NCBI GenBank assembly: GCA_017979445.1
Contig: CM030711.1
Coordinates: forward strand, 47,725,560-47,789,559
DNA from: Akebia trifoliata
Taxonomy: Eukaryota; Streptophyta; Magnoliopsida; Ranunculales; Lardizabalaceae
DNA length: 64,000 bases
Reading direction: 5' to 3'
In this document: piece by piece, positions 34,379 through 44,559 of the stretch
How the letters are laid out: each line of letters starts with the position of its first letter
Position numbering within the stretch: position 1 is the stretch's first letter
Program-made: the position numbers and the translations under genes
Notes under the pieces: model-generated
What the model was told of the DNA's origin: nothing
Database searches by the model: none
What the model saw: the letters and a program-made list of their open reading frames with translations, nothing else

Positions 34379-34388
34379 CTATATATAG
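34379..34388 (+). promoter_or_regulatory. TATA box upstream of the 50-aa ORF
   Basis: CTATATATAG, about 60 bp upstream of the ATG at 34447. It would place the transcription start near 34410. An AAACCCTAA-like word (CCTAAAACCC) lies between. Confidence 0.4.
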
Positions 34389-34446
34389 ATCGATCAACGA
34401 GATCACGACAAAAGTAAACGAATAAAAAAAACCTAAAACCCAACAA

Positions 34447-34599
34447 ATGGAGAAAGAAAGAAAGAAAAAGCGAGGCTCAGATTCTTCTTCTTTCAGACAA
34501 GAAAAGTTCTCCCTCATGGCTGCAACAATGGTTGCCAATGAAGAAGGGAAGATAAACCCTTTTCACAGACCCTCCAAGAGTTACCTCGCCAAGAGTTAA
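34447..34599 (+). CDS. Candidate small protein, 50 aa, unrecognised
   Basis: Single open frame starting MEKERKKKRGSDSSSFRQEK and ending NPFHRPSKSYLAKS, then TAA. Basic N-terminus, then a short stretch FSLMAATMVANEEGK, then a Pro/Ser/basic tail. No signal peptide or membrane helix. It was considered because a canonical TATA box (34379-34388) sits at the right distance, the ATG is the first after the predicted start, and the frame is not low complexity. The tRNA-Pro gene is about 180 bp upstream on the other strand. No function can be assigned. It could also be a chance frame in a noncoding transcript. Confidence 0.4.
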   Translation: MEKERKKKRGSDSSSFRQEKFSLMAATMVANEEGKINPFHRPSKSYLAKS

Positions 34600-36680
34600 A
34601 ATGGAGATCAATCTCAAAGTCTGAGTTTCAAAATTCGAAAAACCCTAAATTAGTGTGAGATCATCACAGCCTCTTTGTAAGGAATTATCACTTAGGAACC
34701 GTGGAACAAAAGAAGAGAAAGAAAGAAAAAGAAAGAAGGGCTGTTGATTTATTAGAATCTTCGATTCAGATTCAGATTCATTTAATCGAATCAGATACAA
34801 AGAAATAGACAGAGAGGGGCAACCAACAACCCTTACAAGAAACCCCTCTGTGTTAGATCCTCTAATCCAAACTCCCTATTTATCGTGCTCTAACCCGGAG
34901 TGCCAATGGGCCGGGCCTTAATTGGATATTTTTAATTGGGCCTAAATGTAATAGTTGAAATCTGGTCCATTTATTAACTGGGTCGACCAGGCTAGAACAA
35001 TTAGCATGTGCAACCGAATTCGTGGGCTGGGCTATACCAGAATATGTGTGAATCGGTCCAGGCCGGACAACATACTTGAACCTTAAACCAAACAAAACAA
35101 ATCTAGCCTGGCTTGGCTGATTTGCCCAAGGTCTATTGTTACCCCTTCCAGAAGGATCTGATGTTAGATTTTTATAATACAGCCCATTAACCTTACTATT
35201 TTGTGGTTTAATTGCACCAGAAATTTATATATAAAAGATATCAATATTTAAGAAATCCCAATATCATTAGAATTATAAAATTCTTTAAAGTTAATAAGAG
35301 ACTTTGATGAATAGGAAAATATTGAAATGTACGAATATAGAGAACGTACTAATTGTGGAAAATGCCAAAGAAAAGAGTTCACAAAAGTGATATCCATCAA
35401 TTACTAGAACCCTAGCCGATCCACATAAAAAGAAAGGTGAAGGTGAGTATACTATTCATTCAATTCGAGGAACACGTGGATTGCAAGGCAAATCTGCAAC
35501 GATTTTTAAATAAAAACCTTTATGATGGTATAAGATAAGTACCATCAACTTGTTTTGATAATTGAATGAATAGTATACTTGAGGTATGCAGTAGATTAGA
35601 TCATATTGGGAAATCATTGTTTATTAAAGTTATGTTTAAGATTTTAAATGCCTAAGAATCTAACATCCGATCATGTTTTTCCTGTAACTGCCCGTAACAC
35701 TTTTTCTAAAATCCATAAACACTACAATGAAAAAAATAATCACTCAATCGTCTTGAATTCATTATTTATATTGAAATTAATATATATAATTGATCAAGTG
35801 TTTGAAAATAGAAGGTCATTGAACTCCCAAATTTAAGCGAATGAATGTCATTGTCTGGATGATGTGGCATGATCACAACCATTGATAAGTGCTACAGGGA
35901 GCTATAGGGAAGAAAAGTATCATCGATGATCTACTCCCCACCCCTTCTTCCCTATGTAGTTTTAAAACTAACCCCAAATCCGATATGACTTTTTTCTTGA
36001 AACTTGGTTGGCATTTGAAAATTCAATCAAGTTAATAAATGATTAGATTTTATGATTGCAGTATCTATTAATACAATTTGAAATGAGAAAAGAAGATGAT
36101 GGACTAGGCGAGCCTTGACAACAGCTCAATTGCTTCGGCATAACACTAACCAAAATACCCTTATGGAGAGTATCTCAAATCACTTTTATTCTCTTTTTTG
36201 TGTTCTTTACTTTTGTTGGTAAAAAGTGTTTTAAGACAAATCCTTATTCAACCACTTTTGGACATCAAAACTCCCTAAAATCCTTGATTTTGTGTGGAAT
36301 GATTAAGGTTTAAAAACCAAAAACAACCTTCATACAAATCCTATTTGTTTAATTATTTCGTTTCTTTTCTTTTACGATTAACTCTGTAAGATTGATTTGG
36401 ACCATCTACAACTATTTTGGAAGTGACGTGGACTAAGATTAAATATTTTGAATACGCTAAACTCTTTTTCAATAAAATTATAATAAAATATACAAGTATA
36501 TACATTTTTATAAAGAAAACCCTGACTTGATGACAACGAATAGTTTAGGAATGCCTACTTTACTTATCTTAACCTTATTACCTCCCATATTTCATCAAGT
36601 GGTCATGTTAGATATATAAACATGAAATGAGATCCTCTGAATGGGATGGAGCTTCATAGGCTTTGTTTAAATTCCTAAAA
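34600..36680. other. Spacer with one short inverted repeat
   Basis: GTATACTATTCATTCAATT at about 35447 recurs inverted at about 35561-35579, a 19-bp perfect inverted repeat with roughly 95 bp between arms, possibly a tiny MITE. No other gene was seen. Confidence 0.35.
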
Positions 36681-36681
36681 T

Positions 36682-39600
36682 TTACATAAAATCCTTACCC
36701 CTCTGATGAAGTGTAGACTTGACGATCAATTTGTTTTCCGAGTTAATGAAGTACGATACCTGCAATTAAATGATGGATTGACTTAGATTTAAGTCTATAA
36801 GATCAATTTCTTAATAGAACTTAGATATGAATAAGTACCCACCATGTCTAGAAGACCGACTCTATGCAGAAAGAATCCATAGTTCATTTCTCTGTGTCAA
36901 TCAACATAATTCAAAATTCAATTTAAGATTTGCTTTTAAATGTGAGGTAATAAATTAAGATCTCGAACAAAGGGTGCCACTCACCTAGTAATGATGGAAC
37001 TTCCATTGGAAGGCATTTCTACGTCTGGAGGACCCAGGTTCCCAATGTAAGCTATTCTCCCTCGGTGGCAGGCGTAATGGTTGGTGCAACCTTGCTTACT
37101 CATGTACGCGTTCTGGAATATCGATAGGAGACCATCACTTGTCACCACAGTTTAAAGTTTCGTACCACCTCAAAATGTTTCTGCCAAGGTTAGAGTGAAC
37201 GTCGACTTCGAAACATTCAATGTTTCCAAATATTTAGGAATGTTTTTGTCACACCCTCGCCAGTGCGCCACTAGCTGGACACGTGGCTTTAGACGTGTTT
37301 GCGACACGTGGTAGCGGGGTGGAATGGCAGGGAAGGGGGTGAAACTTAGTTCCACATCGGTCAAGAACCATTCGAGATCCTGGTCTATAGGTGAGACTTG
37401 GACCTTACATTGTAACAACACGTTTTCACTGTAAGGGGAAAAACAAAGTCATGAGTGGACCCTGGCCCGCAAAGCGGACAATATTGCTACAGTGTGTGGG
37501 TCTCGGTTGTCACAGTTTCGGCCGAGACAGTCTTGGTTCTCCTCTTGACTGAGACATTGCCTCGAGACGCTATTTTAAACATTGCTTGTGACTACTAAAA
37601 TTATGGGTAGTTTTATTTGTTTTCTTACCACGCCAAATTTCAGAAAAATGTGGTGTAGAGATCCATAGACCTCTGTTTCTTTTGAGTCCTCTTGTTCTTC
37701 ACAAACCACCACTGGATCGAATCCAATAACTATGCGCCTGGCTTCAACAAACAAAGAGAACCCAATCCGCAATTATAAGTTTTAAAATGAGTCAAATACA
37801 AATAAAACGTAAATCACAAGTACAGTCGAGGTTCGTTCTTAGAATATAATGGTTTAGAATTAAGAGCATCATCAGGTAGTCAAAATCAAAGAGTAGAAAA
37901 GAAATGATGCCCAATCTTACCAGGTACTATCAGTCAATTCCAGCATCCTCATCAGCCAATGTAATTGATCACTTCTAGTGCTATTAAGTTCCTCCGTATG
38001 CAAATAATCCTTGTGATTTCAAAATAAAACCAAGTTAATGAGAACAAGTATGACCCATATTGCTTCATTAGCAAATTAATCAACTTTGACAATTGACGAT
38101 GACGTAAGGATCTCGTGCTTTACTAATACGATGCCTAAAAGAAGAATGGTCATCAAAACACATCACCATGTAGTTGACATAGAGAGAAGAGTGGTGACTA
38201 ATTCAGTGTTATTGCTTGTTTCTTTGGTCAACTGAGCCATCTCAGCTACAACCATGGACAGTGAAACCATGTTTGGTAGTTCTCCTCACAACATGGTTCT
38301 GATAAACTTGAAGTAAGATGCTGAACATAATGAGAACTAATGGATCGATAGAAAGTGTAATTCAAAGAAAAAATCATAATTTCCACCAAGCTTGAGCTTG
38401 TATGTTCCATCAACAAATTACAAACTTATTTCTAAATAACTTTTAATAATATACTCAGATATATAAATACTCAATCAAAGTTTAATAGCCTAAATGCAAG
38501 AAAAAAAGAACCGATACCCGTAATGATTTAGTATCCACGACAATGATGTCTAAGATCTTCCCTTGATGTAATGGGATCTGCTTCAGGAAGTACTGTCTTT
38601 CTTGCCCTCGCGAGGCATTTGTAGTATACCACGGGACTTTCAATGATGGGAAATACAAAGTACCCTGCAAAAAAGGTTATGTAAGAAACTCAATCTGATG
38701 CTCACCATCATGGTTTTAAAACTCGTTTTGACATCTCGCCCATGAACGAGACCAAGTTATTTCGGATGAGATTTAAAAAATGCTCAGAATTAGAACAAAC
38801 CATGTCTTTAAGACAACTTGTCAACTTGTCTCGTTGGTGGACGATACCGAGACAACTTGGACGAGTCATCTCGATCTCGGACGAGATTTAAAACCATGCT
38901 CACCATTGGAACTCAAATTACATTAACTGGTAAAAGAATCCCGCATAACACTTTCATAAGAGAATATCAGAAAAAACTCACCTTAAAATTTTCTAAAAGT
39001 TCAGATTTAAAGAAATAAGATGGAGGTCTTACATTTTGTGTAAGTGGATCATCATCCCCAAGTTCACTAATGTTCACCACAAACTTCACCTCATAAATCT
39101 TTGCCACCTTTTCCATCTTCATCAATAAGAAAAATTTGTTACAATAAAAATGTGAAAGAAATTTAATTTTGATCCTTATCTTTATTCATCATCATCGGAG
39201 CCTTATACCAAAATTTTGCTCTCAGTTTTATATAAATTCATGTTTTTTTTTGTTGTTGTTGCAGGTGTGTCATATCCGCTCTCATTACCTCAATCCATGT
39301 TAATTGGGGCAGTAATTGGCCTTCGTTGCAAAAGACCATACCACCTCAATCAATTTTCTCGTAGTTTATAGCCTATATAGGAGCTATTTCATGACCATAA
39401 GTGCTCATTTTCTCTTTTATTTACAGAGATTAGGATTATTTGGTTTGGTTTGCACACCAGCTCTTGAAGAATTGAAGATTTCTCAAGTACAAACACTATG
39501 GGTAAAAATTCAATCACAGATTCACATCTTAATCGATTATTCAGTAAGTATATATCTTGATATACTTTAACAATAAAAACTATATGCATCTCAATTTGAT

Positions 39601-40387
39601 AATTATCACATAAAGGAACTGAAATTAAAACACTAAATCGACAAATACATTTGAGCCAACAAATTGCAAAAGTGGAGAGAACCTTAACCACAAACACTGA
39701 ATATAAAAACCAAACAAAGAAGTAAATGGGTAGGAAACAACATAAAAAAAAAAAAATCTCAAAAACACTGAAAAATGAATCAAAAGGAATTGAGATGAGA
39801 TTACAGAGCCAATTGCACAAAACAAAAAGATTTGTCCTTGGGCAGAGCAACTGAGACCCAATGATAAACATAATCAAAGCCCACACTAAAAGAAACAAAT
39901 TTTTTAACCCAAATAAACAATAAATAGATAAAAAGGAACCTAACCCACAATCAAAAACAAAACAAAAAACCCATAAATTATTACACAAAGCATTACAAAT
40001 GCTGACAACACCAATTAATTTAAGTAAAAAAACAACATAACCCATTAAAGAAAATTTGAATTTTGAGAGAGAAAGAGAAGATTACTAACCACCAAAACGA
40101 ACATTAAATGAAAAATACAATTGAAATGAACAAAAAATCTTCCAAATAAAGCTATAAAAAAAAAAAAAAAAACTGACCTGTTTGAGAAGGTGAGTTTGTT
40201 GTTTAAGAGATCTAGAGCCTCCTCTAACACTTAGAAAATAAAGATCATGAGGTCTCCCTCTTCTATTCATGTTGGTGGTGGTGTGGTAAGTTGGTCTCTT
40301 AGACCCGCCAATGTTGAAGGCAAGAAAGACAGCAAAACATAGGGAAACCTGTGTTAACAAAGTGCAAACCCATGATGATCTCTCCAT
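36682..40387 (-). CDS. Purple-acid-phosphatase-like protein lacking catalytic residues (pseudo-phosphatase)
   Basis: Eight exons in transcript order: 40387-40178, 39116-39033, 38664-38518, 37991-37921, 37737-37629, 37112-36985, 36891-36843, 36759-36682. All donors are GT, all acceptors AG, and phases join to 291 aa. The N-terminus has a hydrophobic signal or anchor (about residues 6-27, ending FLAFNIGG). The order of blocks follows a low-molecular-weight purple acid phosphatase: DLYFLSVRGG, KFVVNISELGDDDPL, FPSLKVPWYTTNASR, LDIIVVDTKSL, DQLHWLMRMLE, WRIVIGFDPVVVCEE and NAYMSKQGC. At each place where a PAP has metal ligands (GDWG, GDN, GNHD, GHH, GHDH) this protein has other residues, so a dimetal hydrolase is not expected. 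Intron 2 carries a MITE and intron 5 a solo LTR. Similar plant proteins are, as I recall, annotated calcineurin-like phosphoesterases of unknown function. Exon 4 acceptor is the least certain junction. Confidence 0.85.
37247..37514. mobile_element. Solo LTR (TRIM-like) in intron 5 of the phosphatase-like gene
   Basis: 268 bp starting TGTCACACCCTCGCC and ending GGTCTCGGTTGTCACA (TG..CA with inverted TGTCACA ends). Flanks GTTTT / GTTTC fit a 5-bp duplication with one change. The interior has CCACATCGGTC and GCGGACAATATTGCTACAG words that I recognise from plant TRIM-type LTRs. There is no internal region, so it is an LTR-LTR recombination product. Confidence 0.7.
38709..38897. mobile_element. 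CATGGTTTTAAA-family MITE, copy 2 (in intron 2 of the phosphatase-like gene)
   Basis: 189 bp. Left CATGGTTTTAAAACTCG and right (reverse complement) ATGGTTTTAAATCTCGTCC. Perfect 9-bp duplication GCTCACCAT (38700-38708 and 38898-38906). Interior rich in CTCG/CGAG words. The 9-bp duplication points to a Mutator-like superfamily. Confidence 0.85.
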
Positions 40388-40440
40388 CTCTCTCTCTCTC
40401 TCTCTCTGAGATTCATCTATTCCTCTTGCTTAAGCGACCG
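40388..40440 (-). promoter_or_regulatory. 5'UTR of the phosphatase-like gene
   Basis: A (CT)n run on the plus strand (about 40388-40408), i.e. (GA)n on the coding strand, directly precedes the start codon at 40387. Confidence 0.45.
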
Positions 40441-41270
40441 GTAAACAATTATTAAGTTAGTAAGGCTATCCTTAATACTAAGTAAGATTTCAAATCTCAC
40501 TAAGGATTATTGAACTCATCTTGAGGCATCAAAAACATGATCCGATGCTATGTAGAGGAAAAAATTCTATGAACTATGAAACCAAAAAAACCAAAATTGA
40601 AAAACTTATTTTTCACCGTTGTTGGGATTTCAGATACCCATCCATTTTCAAAACATTGGATCAAGCCCAATTGTTTTTAAAAAATAAAATAAAATGAATT
40701 GATATTTTCCATTAAATCTAGTGGTATATGGTGTTGGATTTCCAATGCGGTAATCAATTTGAGCACAAAAACTCTTAGTAAGATCTTAAAACTTACTAAG
40801 TTAGTAAGCAGAAACTCTTTTTTTCCTGCCCCAATTACCGTCCAAAAAAAAAAATGTTTCTTTTCTCGTACCTGACACGTTTGACACGGACACCAATCTC
40901 AGCTGAAAATTTCAATGACGTAGCAAAATATCCAATTTTGATGTTTAAGCAATCAGGTATTAACACTTTACACTGGAGGTATCATTCCTTTGCTGGATGG
41001 ATCGGTTCCGGATCAACCCAAACCATTTTCAATTCGAATGTTTTCTTATATGATCTAAATTGATCCGATTGGATCAATAACATTTTGATCCAAATCCAAT
41101 CTGATTAAACAATCACTCAATTCAGAATCGAACTGATCCAATTAACGACAACCAACTAATTCGATTTCATGTCCAAGATGATTTTTTCACTCTGAAAAGG
41201 GGAAGTGAATTTCCAAAATTAAAAACCCTCTACCTGTCCAGAAGCAACTCCAATGGAGTACCCTTCCCTC
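40441..41270. other. AT-rich spacer
   Basis: No gene seen. The part at about 41000-41160 is rich in GATCC/AATCCAATC words like those at 2000-2400 and 4050-4300. Confidence 0.35.
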
Positions 41271-41299
41271 TACTCATCTACTCTCAATTGTTGTTTTGG

Positions 41300-42570
41300 G
41301 TAGTAGAATCCAAAAACTGCCTGTTTGGATACCAGGAGTAGAACTACTGTTCCAAATAACAGGAGCTGAAGTACTCTGTGGAGGAGCTGGAAAAGTAATT
41401 CTGTGCAGAAAGGGCGTTTGGCAATCAACTCTGTGAAGTACTGGCAGAAGTACTTTTGTGCTGGAAGTCTGTTTGGGAATCATACTGACTTCTCATGACT
41501 TCTAGAAAAAAGATCAAAATACCCTTATATTATACTAGTTACTGTTTTTTGTCTTTTAGTGACATAATATGCTTTCAAACTATATTGTTTTTGACATTTT
41601 AACTATAAATATTAATATAATATAATATTTTAAATATTAAATATTAATATAATATGTTTAAATTCATTATACTCAAAATTTTAAAAAAAAATTTGATAGA
41701 CTGTTTTTGACATAATATGACATAATATTAAAAAAAATTTGATAGATTGTCTTTTAGTGTCATAATATGCCTTCAAACTATACTGTTTTTGACATTTTAA
41801 CTATAAATATTAATATAATATAATATAATATAATATTTTAAATATTAAATATTAATATAATGTGTTTAAATCTATTGTATTCAAAATTTTTAAAAAAAAT
41901 TGACAGACTGTCTTTTAGTGTCATAAGATGCCTTCAAACTATATTGTTTTTGACATTTTAACTATAAATATTAATAGAATATAATATAATATAATATAAT
42001 ATAATATTTTAAATATTAAATATTAATATAATGTGTTTAAATCCATTATACTAAAAATTAAAAAAAAAAATTGATAGACAGTCTTTTAGTGTCATAATAT
42101 ACCTTCAAACTATATTGTTTTTGACATTTTAACTATAAATATTAATAGAATATAATATAATATTTTAAATATTAAATATTAATATAATGTGTTTAACTAT
42201 AAATATTAATATAATATAATATAATATTTTAAATATTAAATATTAATATAATGTGTTTAAATCCATTATACTCAAAATTAAATATTAATAAAGGTTTCTT
42301 TCGTTTGATTTAAGGGCAAATGAATTAGGAATATTTTCATAGAAAATTAATAAAATTAAGGGTATTTTGGTAAAACGAACCGTTAGATTTTGACTCCCCG
42401 CAAGATGAGTTTTGAGAAATAGGTTTTCTCGACTTCTTCTCAAAGAGTAATTTCTTGCTCTTGCGCGGAGTAACTCTTCGAAGGAGTTGTTCATCCAAAC
42501 GCATCCAAACGACTTTTAACTCCCCACAAGAGTTAGAAGTAGCCAAGGAGTCCTATCCAAACGCCTACTA
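41300..42570. mobile_element. Possible composite MITE enclosing a tandem array
   Basis: Both ends carry GTTTGGAT-type words in inverted orientation (GCCTGTTTGGATA near 41317; ATCCAAACGCC near 42556) and inverted AAAATACCCTTA words (about 41517 and, reversed, near 42356). Between them is an AT-rich tandem array (41551-42285). Boundaries and target duplication are uncertain. Confidence 0.35.
41551..42285 (+). repeat. AT-rich tandem array, about four units of 160-200 bp
   Basis: Unit starts GTCTTTTAGTG recur at 41551, 41749, 41910 and 42081. Each is followed by TTCAAACTATATTGTTTTTG, then a run of AATATTAATATAATATAAT and GTTTAAATCCATTATACTCA-like sequence. Units differ mainly in the number of ATAAT repeats. 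The last unit contains an internal duplication. No coding content. Confidence 0.8.
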
Positions 42571-42779
42571 AGTTTCTAATGCAAAATCCATTTCTCAAAA
42601 AAAAAAAAAAAAAAAAACCTGGGTTTAGGTAGTTTCGATCCAAAAAATCGACACTCCTTTTAACTTACTCATTTTTTTTAGGGAAACCTAGAGTAGGTTG
42701 TCAAACGTCGGTGTAAGAAGAGTAGGTTTCCGATTGTAGGCATTCATTTCTATTTAAATTAAGAAACATAAATCAATGC

Positions 42780-43140
42780 AACTTAAGAAGAACGGAAACT
42801 CCAGCCTTTCGACTCACTCTCGTATGGCTCGCCCTCGAGCCCTGGGCAGGTCGGCCGGGTCTTTCCCTGTTGTTCTGTTCCCGCCACGAGAAAGACGCAC
42901 GGAAGAGGTATGCCCAGCGCGCGGAGGATCCGTTGAGAGTGTCTGTTGTCTCAGTAGGGAACAGTACGATCTTTTCCCCTATTGTATTGAATCAATAAAA
43001 AGAGAGGTCAGTACTACGGCCCCCTATTGTTTGATCAAATATTGACCGGGGACGAGCCCCGACTTCCATAGGTCCTTGGTTTGACCTCCCGTAATGGTCC
43101 TTGTTTTTAACAAAGAAGAACGGGGGCCAATTTCTCGGAC
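42780..43140. other. GC-rich insert, possibly organelle-derived (NUMT)
   Basis: An abrupt block of balanced base composition inside AT-rich spacer, with words such as CTCGCCCTCGAGCCCTGGGC, ACCGGGGACGAGCCCCGAC and AAGAACGGGGGCCAATTTCT. Its texture is that of plant mitochondrial noncoding DNA. I cannot name the source locus from memory with certainty. The 89-aa frame at 42776-43045 shows no nuclear family resemblance and is not called as a gene. Confidence 0.4.
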
Positions 43141-43149
43141 TTGCTCACT

Positions 43150-44130
43150 TTTTTTCATTTTGATTTAATCTTCATTGAGCTCCAACACATAAACCTATCG
43201 GATTCCATGGATTTAGATTCTCATTTCTCTGCTTCTCTTTTTTCTAGTGGTTTGTTTTTCTTTGGGAAGAAGACAATGATGATGTTTTTAAAATCCATTG
43301 GTTAATGTGTTGACACCAAAATTTTTAATATTACACACCTATTAAAAATTGTCAAAATGAGGGTTGCTCAACATCAGATTCAACCTCAAATCTGATGTTG
43401 GCACCCCAACATTTACTTATTTACGCTTCAATTAAGCAATTGTTGCTGGCACACCAACTTTTACTTATCTACAACCTCATGGCTGCTGTCAGGCACCCCA
43501 ACATTTACTTATTTACAACCAATTAAAATAGTGAATGAGTAGCGCGGTTGGTGTAAACTCCCCCATGGATACCTATACTTTCAATCCACAGTACTTAAAA
43601 AACTCATTTATCGGTATGAGGGTGGTATGTTAGAGTTACTCTAAGACGCTCTTGCAGTTCATAAGTTTATTTATTTATTTAACTTTTTTTTTTTTTTAAA
43701 CATCTTCTATATAGATTTAAATATGATATTTTTAGTAGCCGAAAAAGAATGTATATTTTTTTTTAAATGGGTCTTAGATGTTTAGAGTAAAAGTTGTTAT
43801 TGGCACCCAACTTTTGCTTTTCACACCTTAATTTCAAAAATTATCTATCACCCCTAATTAAAGATCAAAGCATACAATTCAATAAGTACAAAAGTTTGGT
43901 TGAAATTATTACCTCAATATTACAAAGCATTATAACACGTTCACACAACTTCAGCAGATGTTTACAATAAGGATTGGATTCATATAAAATTCTAAATCTA
44001 GCATATAAAAATCTTTAAAAAAAAGAGAGTTTCTATTGATTTATATATTTTTATTTGTATTATTATTGAGGTATAACAATTAAAAATTGGGCTGCCAACA
44101 GCAGTTCTAAAAAATCATTCTTTTGATTGG
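43150..44130. other. Spacer, nothing recognised
   Basis: Repeated GGCACCCCAACATTTACTTA-like words occur at about 43400-43510 (three imperfect copies). No gene seen. Confidence 0.35.
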
Positions 44131-44152
44131 ATATTTGGATCAGATAAAAAAA

Positions 44153-44370
44153 AAGAATAAATGAATTTTCTGACGCCTGACGCCCCCTCTGACATACATC
44201 CCTTGACATGGCACGTGTTAAAATCATAGTTTTTTCTCGGGATACACAACTGTATATATTTATGGGGATGTGTAGCTGAGTATCTCGAAGAAAGATGTGT
44301 GGTTCAAAATCATGCCACGTACCCACGTCAATGGGCGTATGTCAGAGGGGGCGTCCAAAAATCACGACTC
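44153..44370. mobile_element. MULE-type MITE, copy 6
   Basis: Inverted arms: left CTGACGCCCCCTCTGACATA-like sequence, right reverse complement GACGCCCCCTCTGACATACG. A central hairpin has GGGATACACAACTGTATAT. The right terminus GAGTCGTGATTTTTGG (reverse complement) matches the family. Flanks ATAAAAAAA / ATAAAAAAG (44144-44152, 44371-44379) fit a 9-bp duplication in an A-rich site. Confidence 0.6.
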
Positions 44371-44559
44371 ATAAAAAAGAGTCTGATCGACCGAAGAGCT
44401 AATACGTACGCATCATCACCGCTTAAGTTTTAGCGCGTCCTTTTAAAAACAAGGTTCGGATTTGCGGATGTATATCCATCAATTTTCGGATTGATTTCGG
44501 GTTAAACCCAATCTGATAAAAAACCAAACCCAATTAAATTCTACATATTTCCATACTTG

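Noticed and set aside
39389..40045. 218-aa minus-strand frame rich in Phe, Cys, Leu and Val
   Set aside because: It lies in intron 1 of the phosphatase-like gene; the composition comes from T-rich intron sequence and there is no domain.
41551..42285. CRISPR-like array
   Set aside because: Units are 160-200 bp and contiguous, with no short repeat/spacer structure, in a plant nuclear context.
42776..43045. 89-aa frame as a protein gene
   Set aside because: It spans the GC-rich organelle-like block, has no recognisable domain and starts in AT-rich flank.
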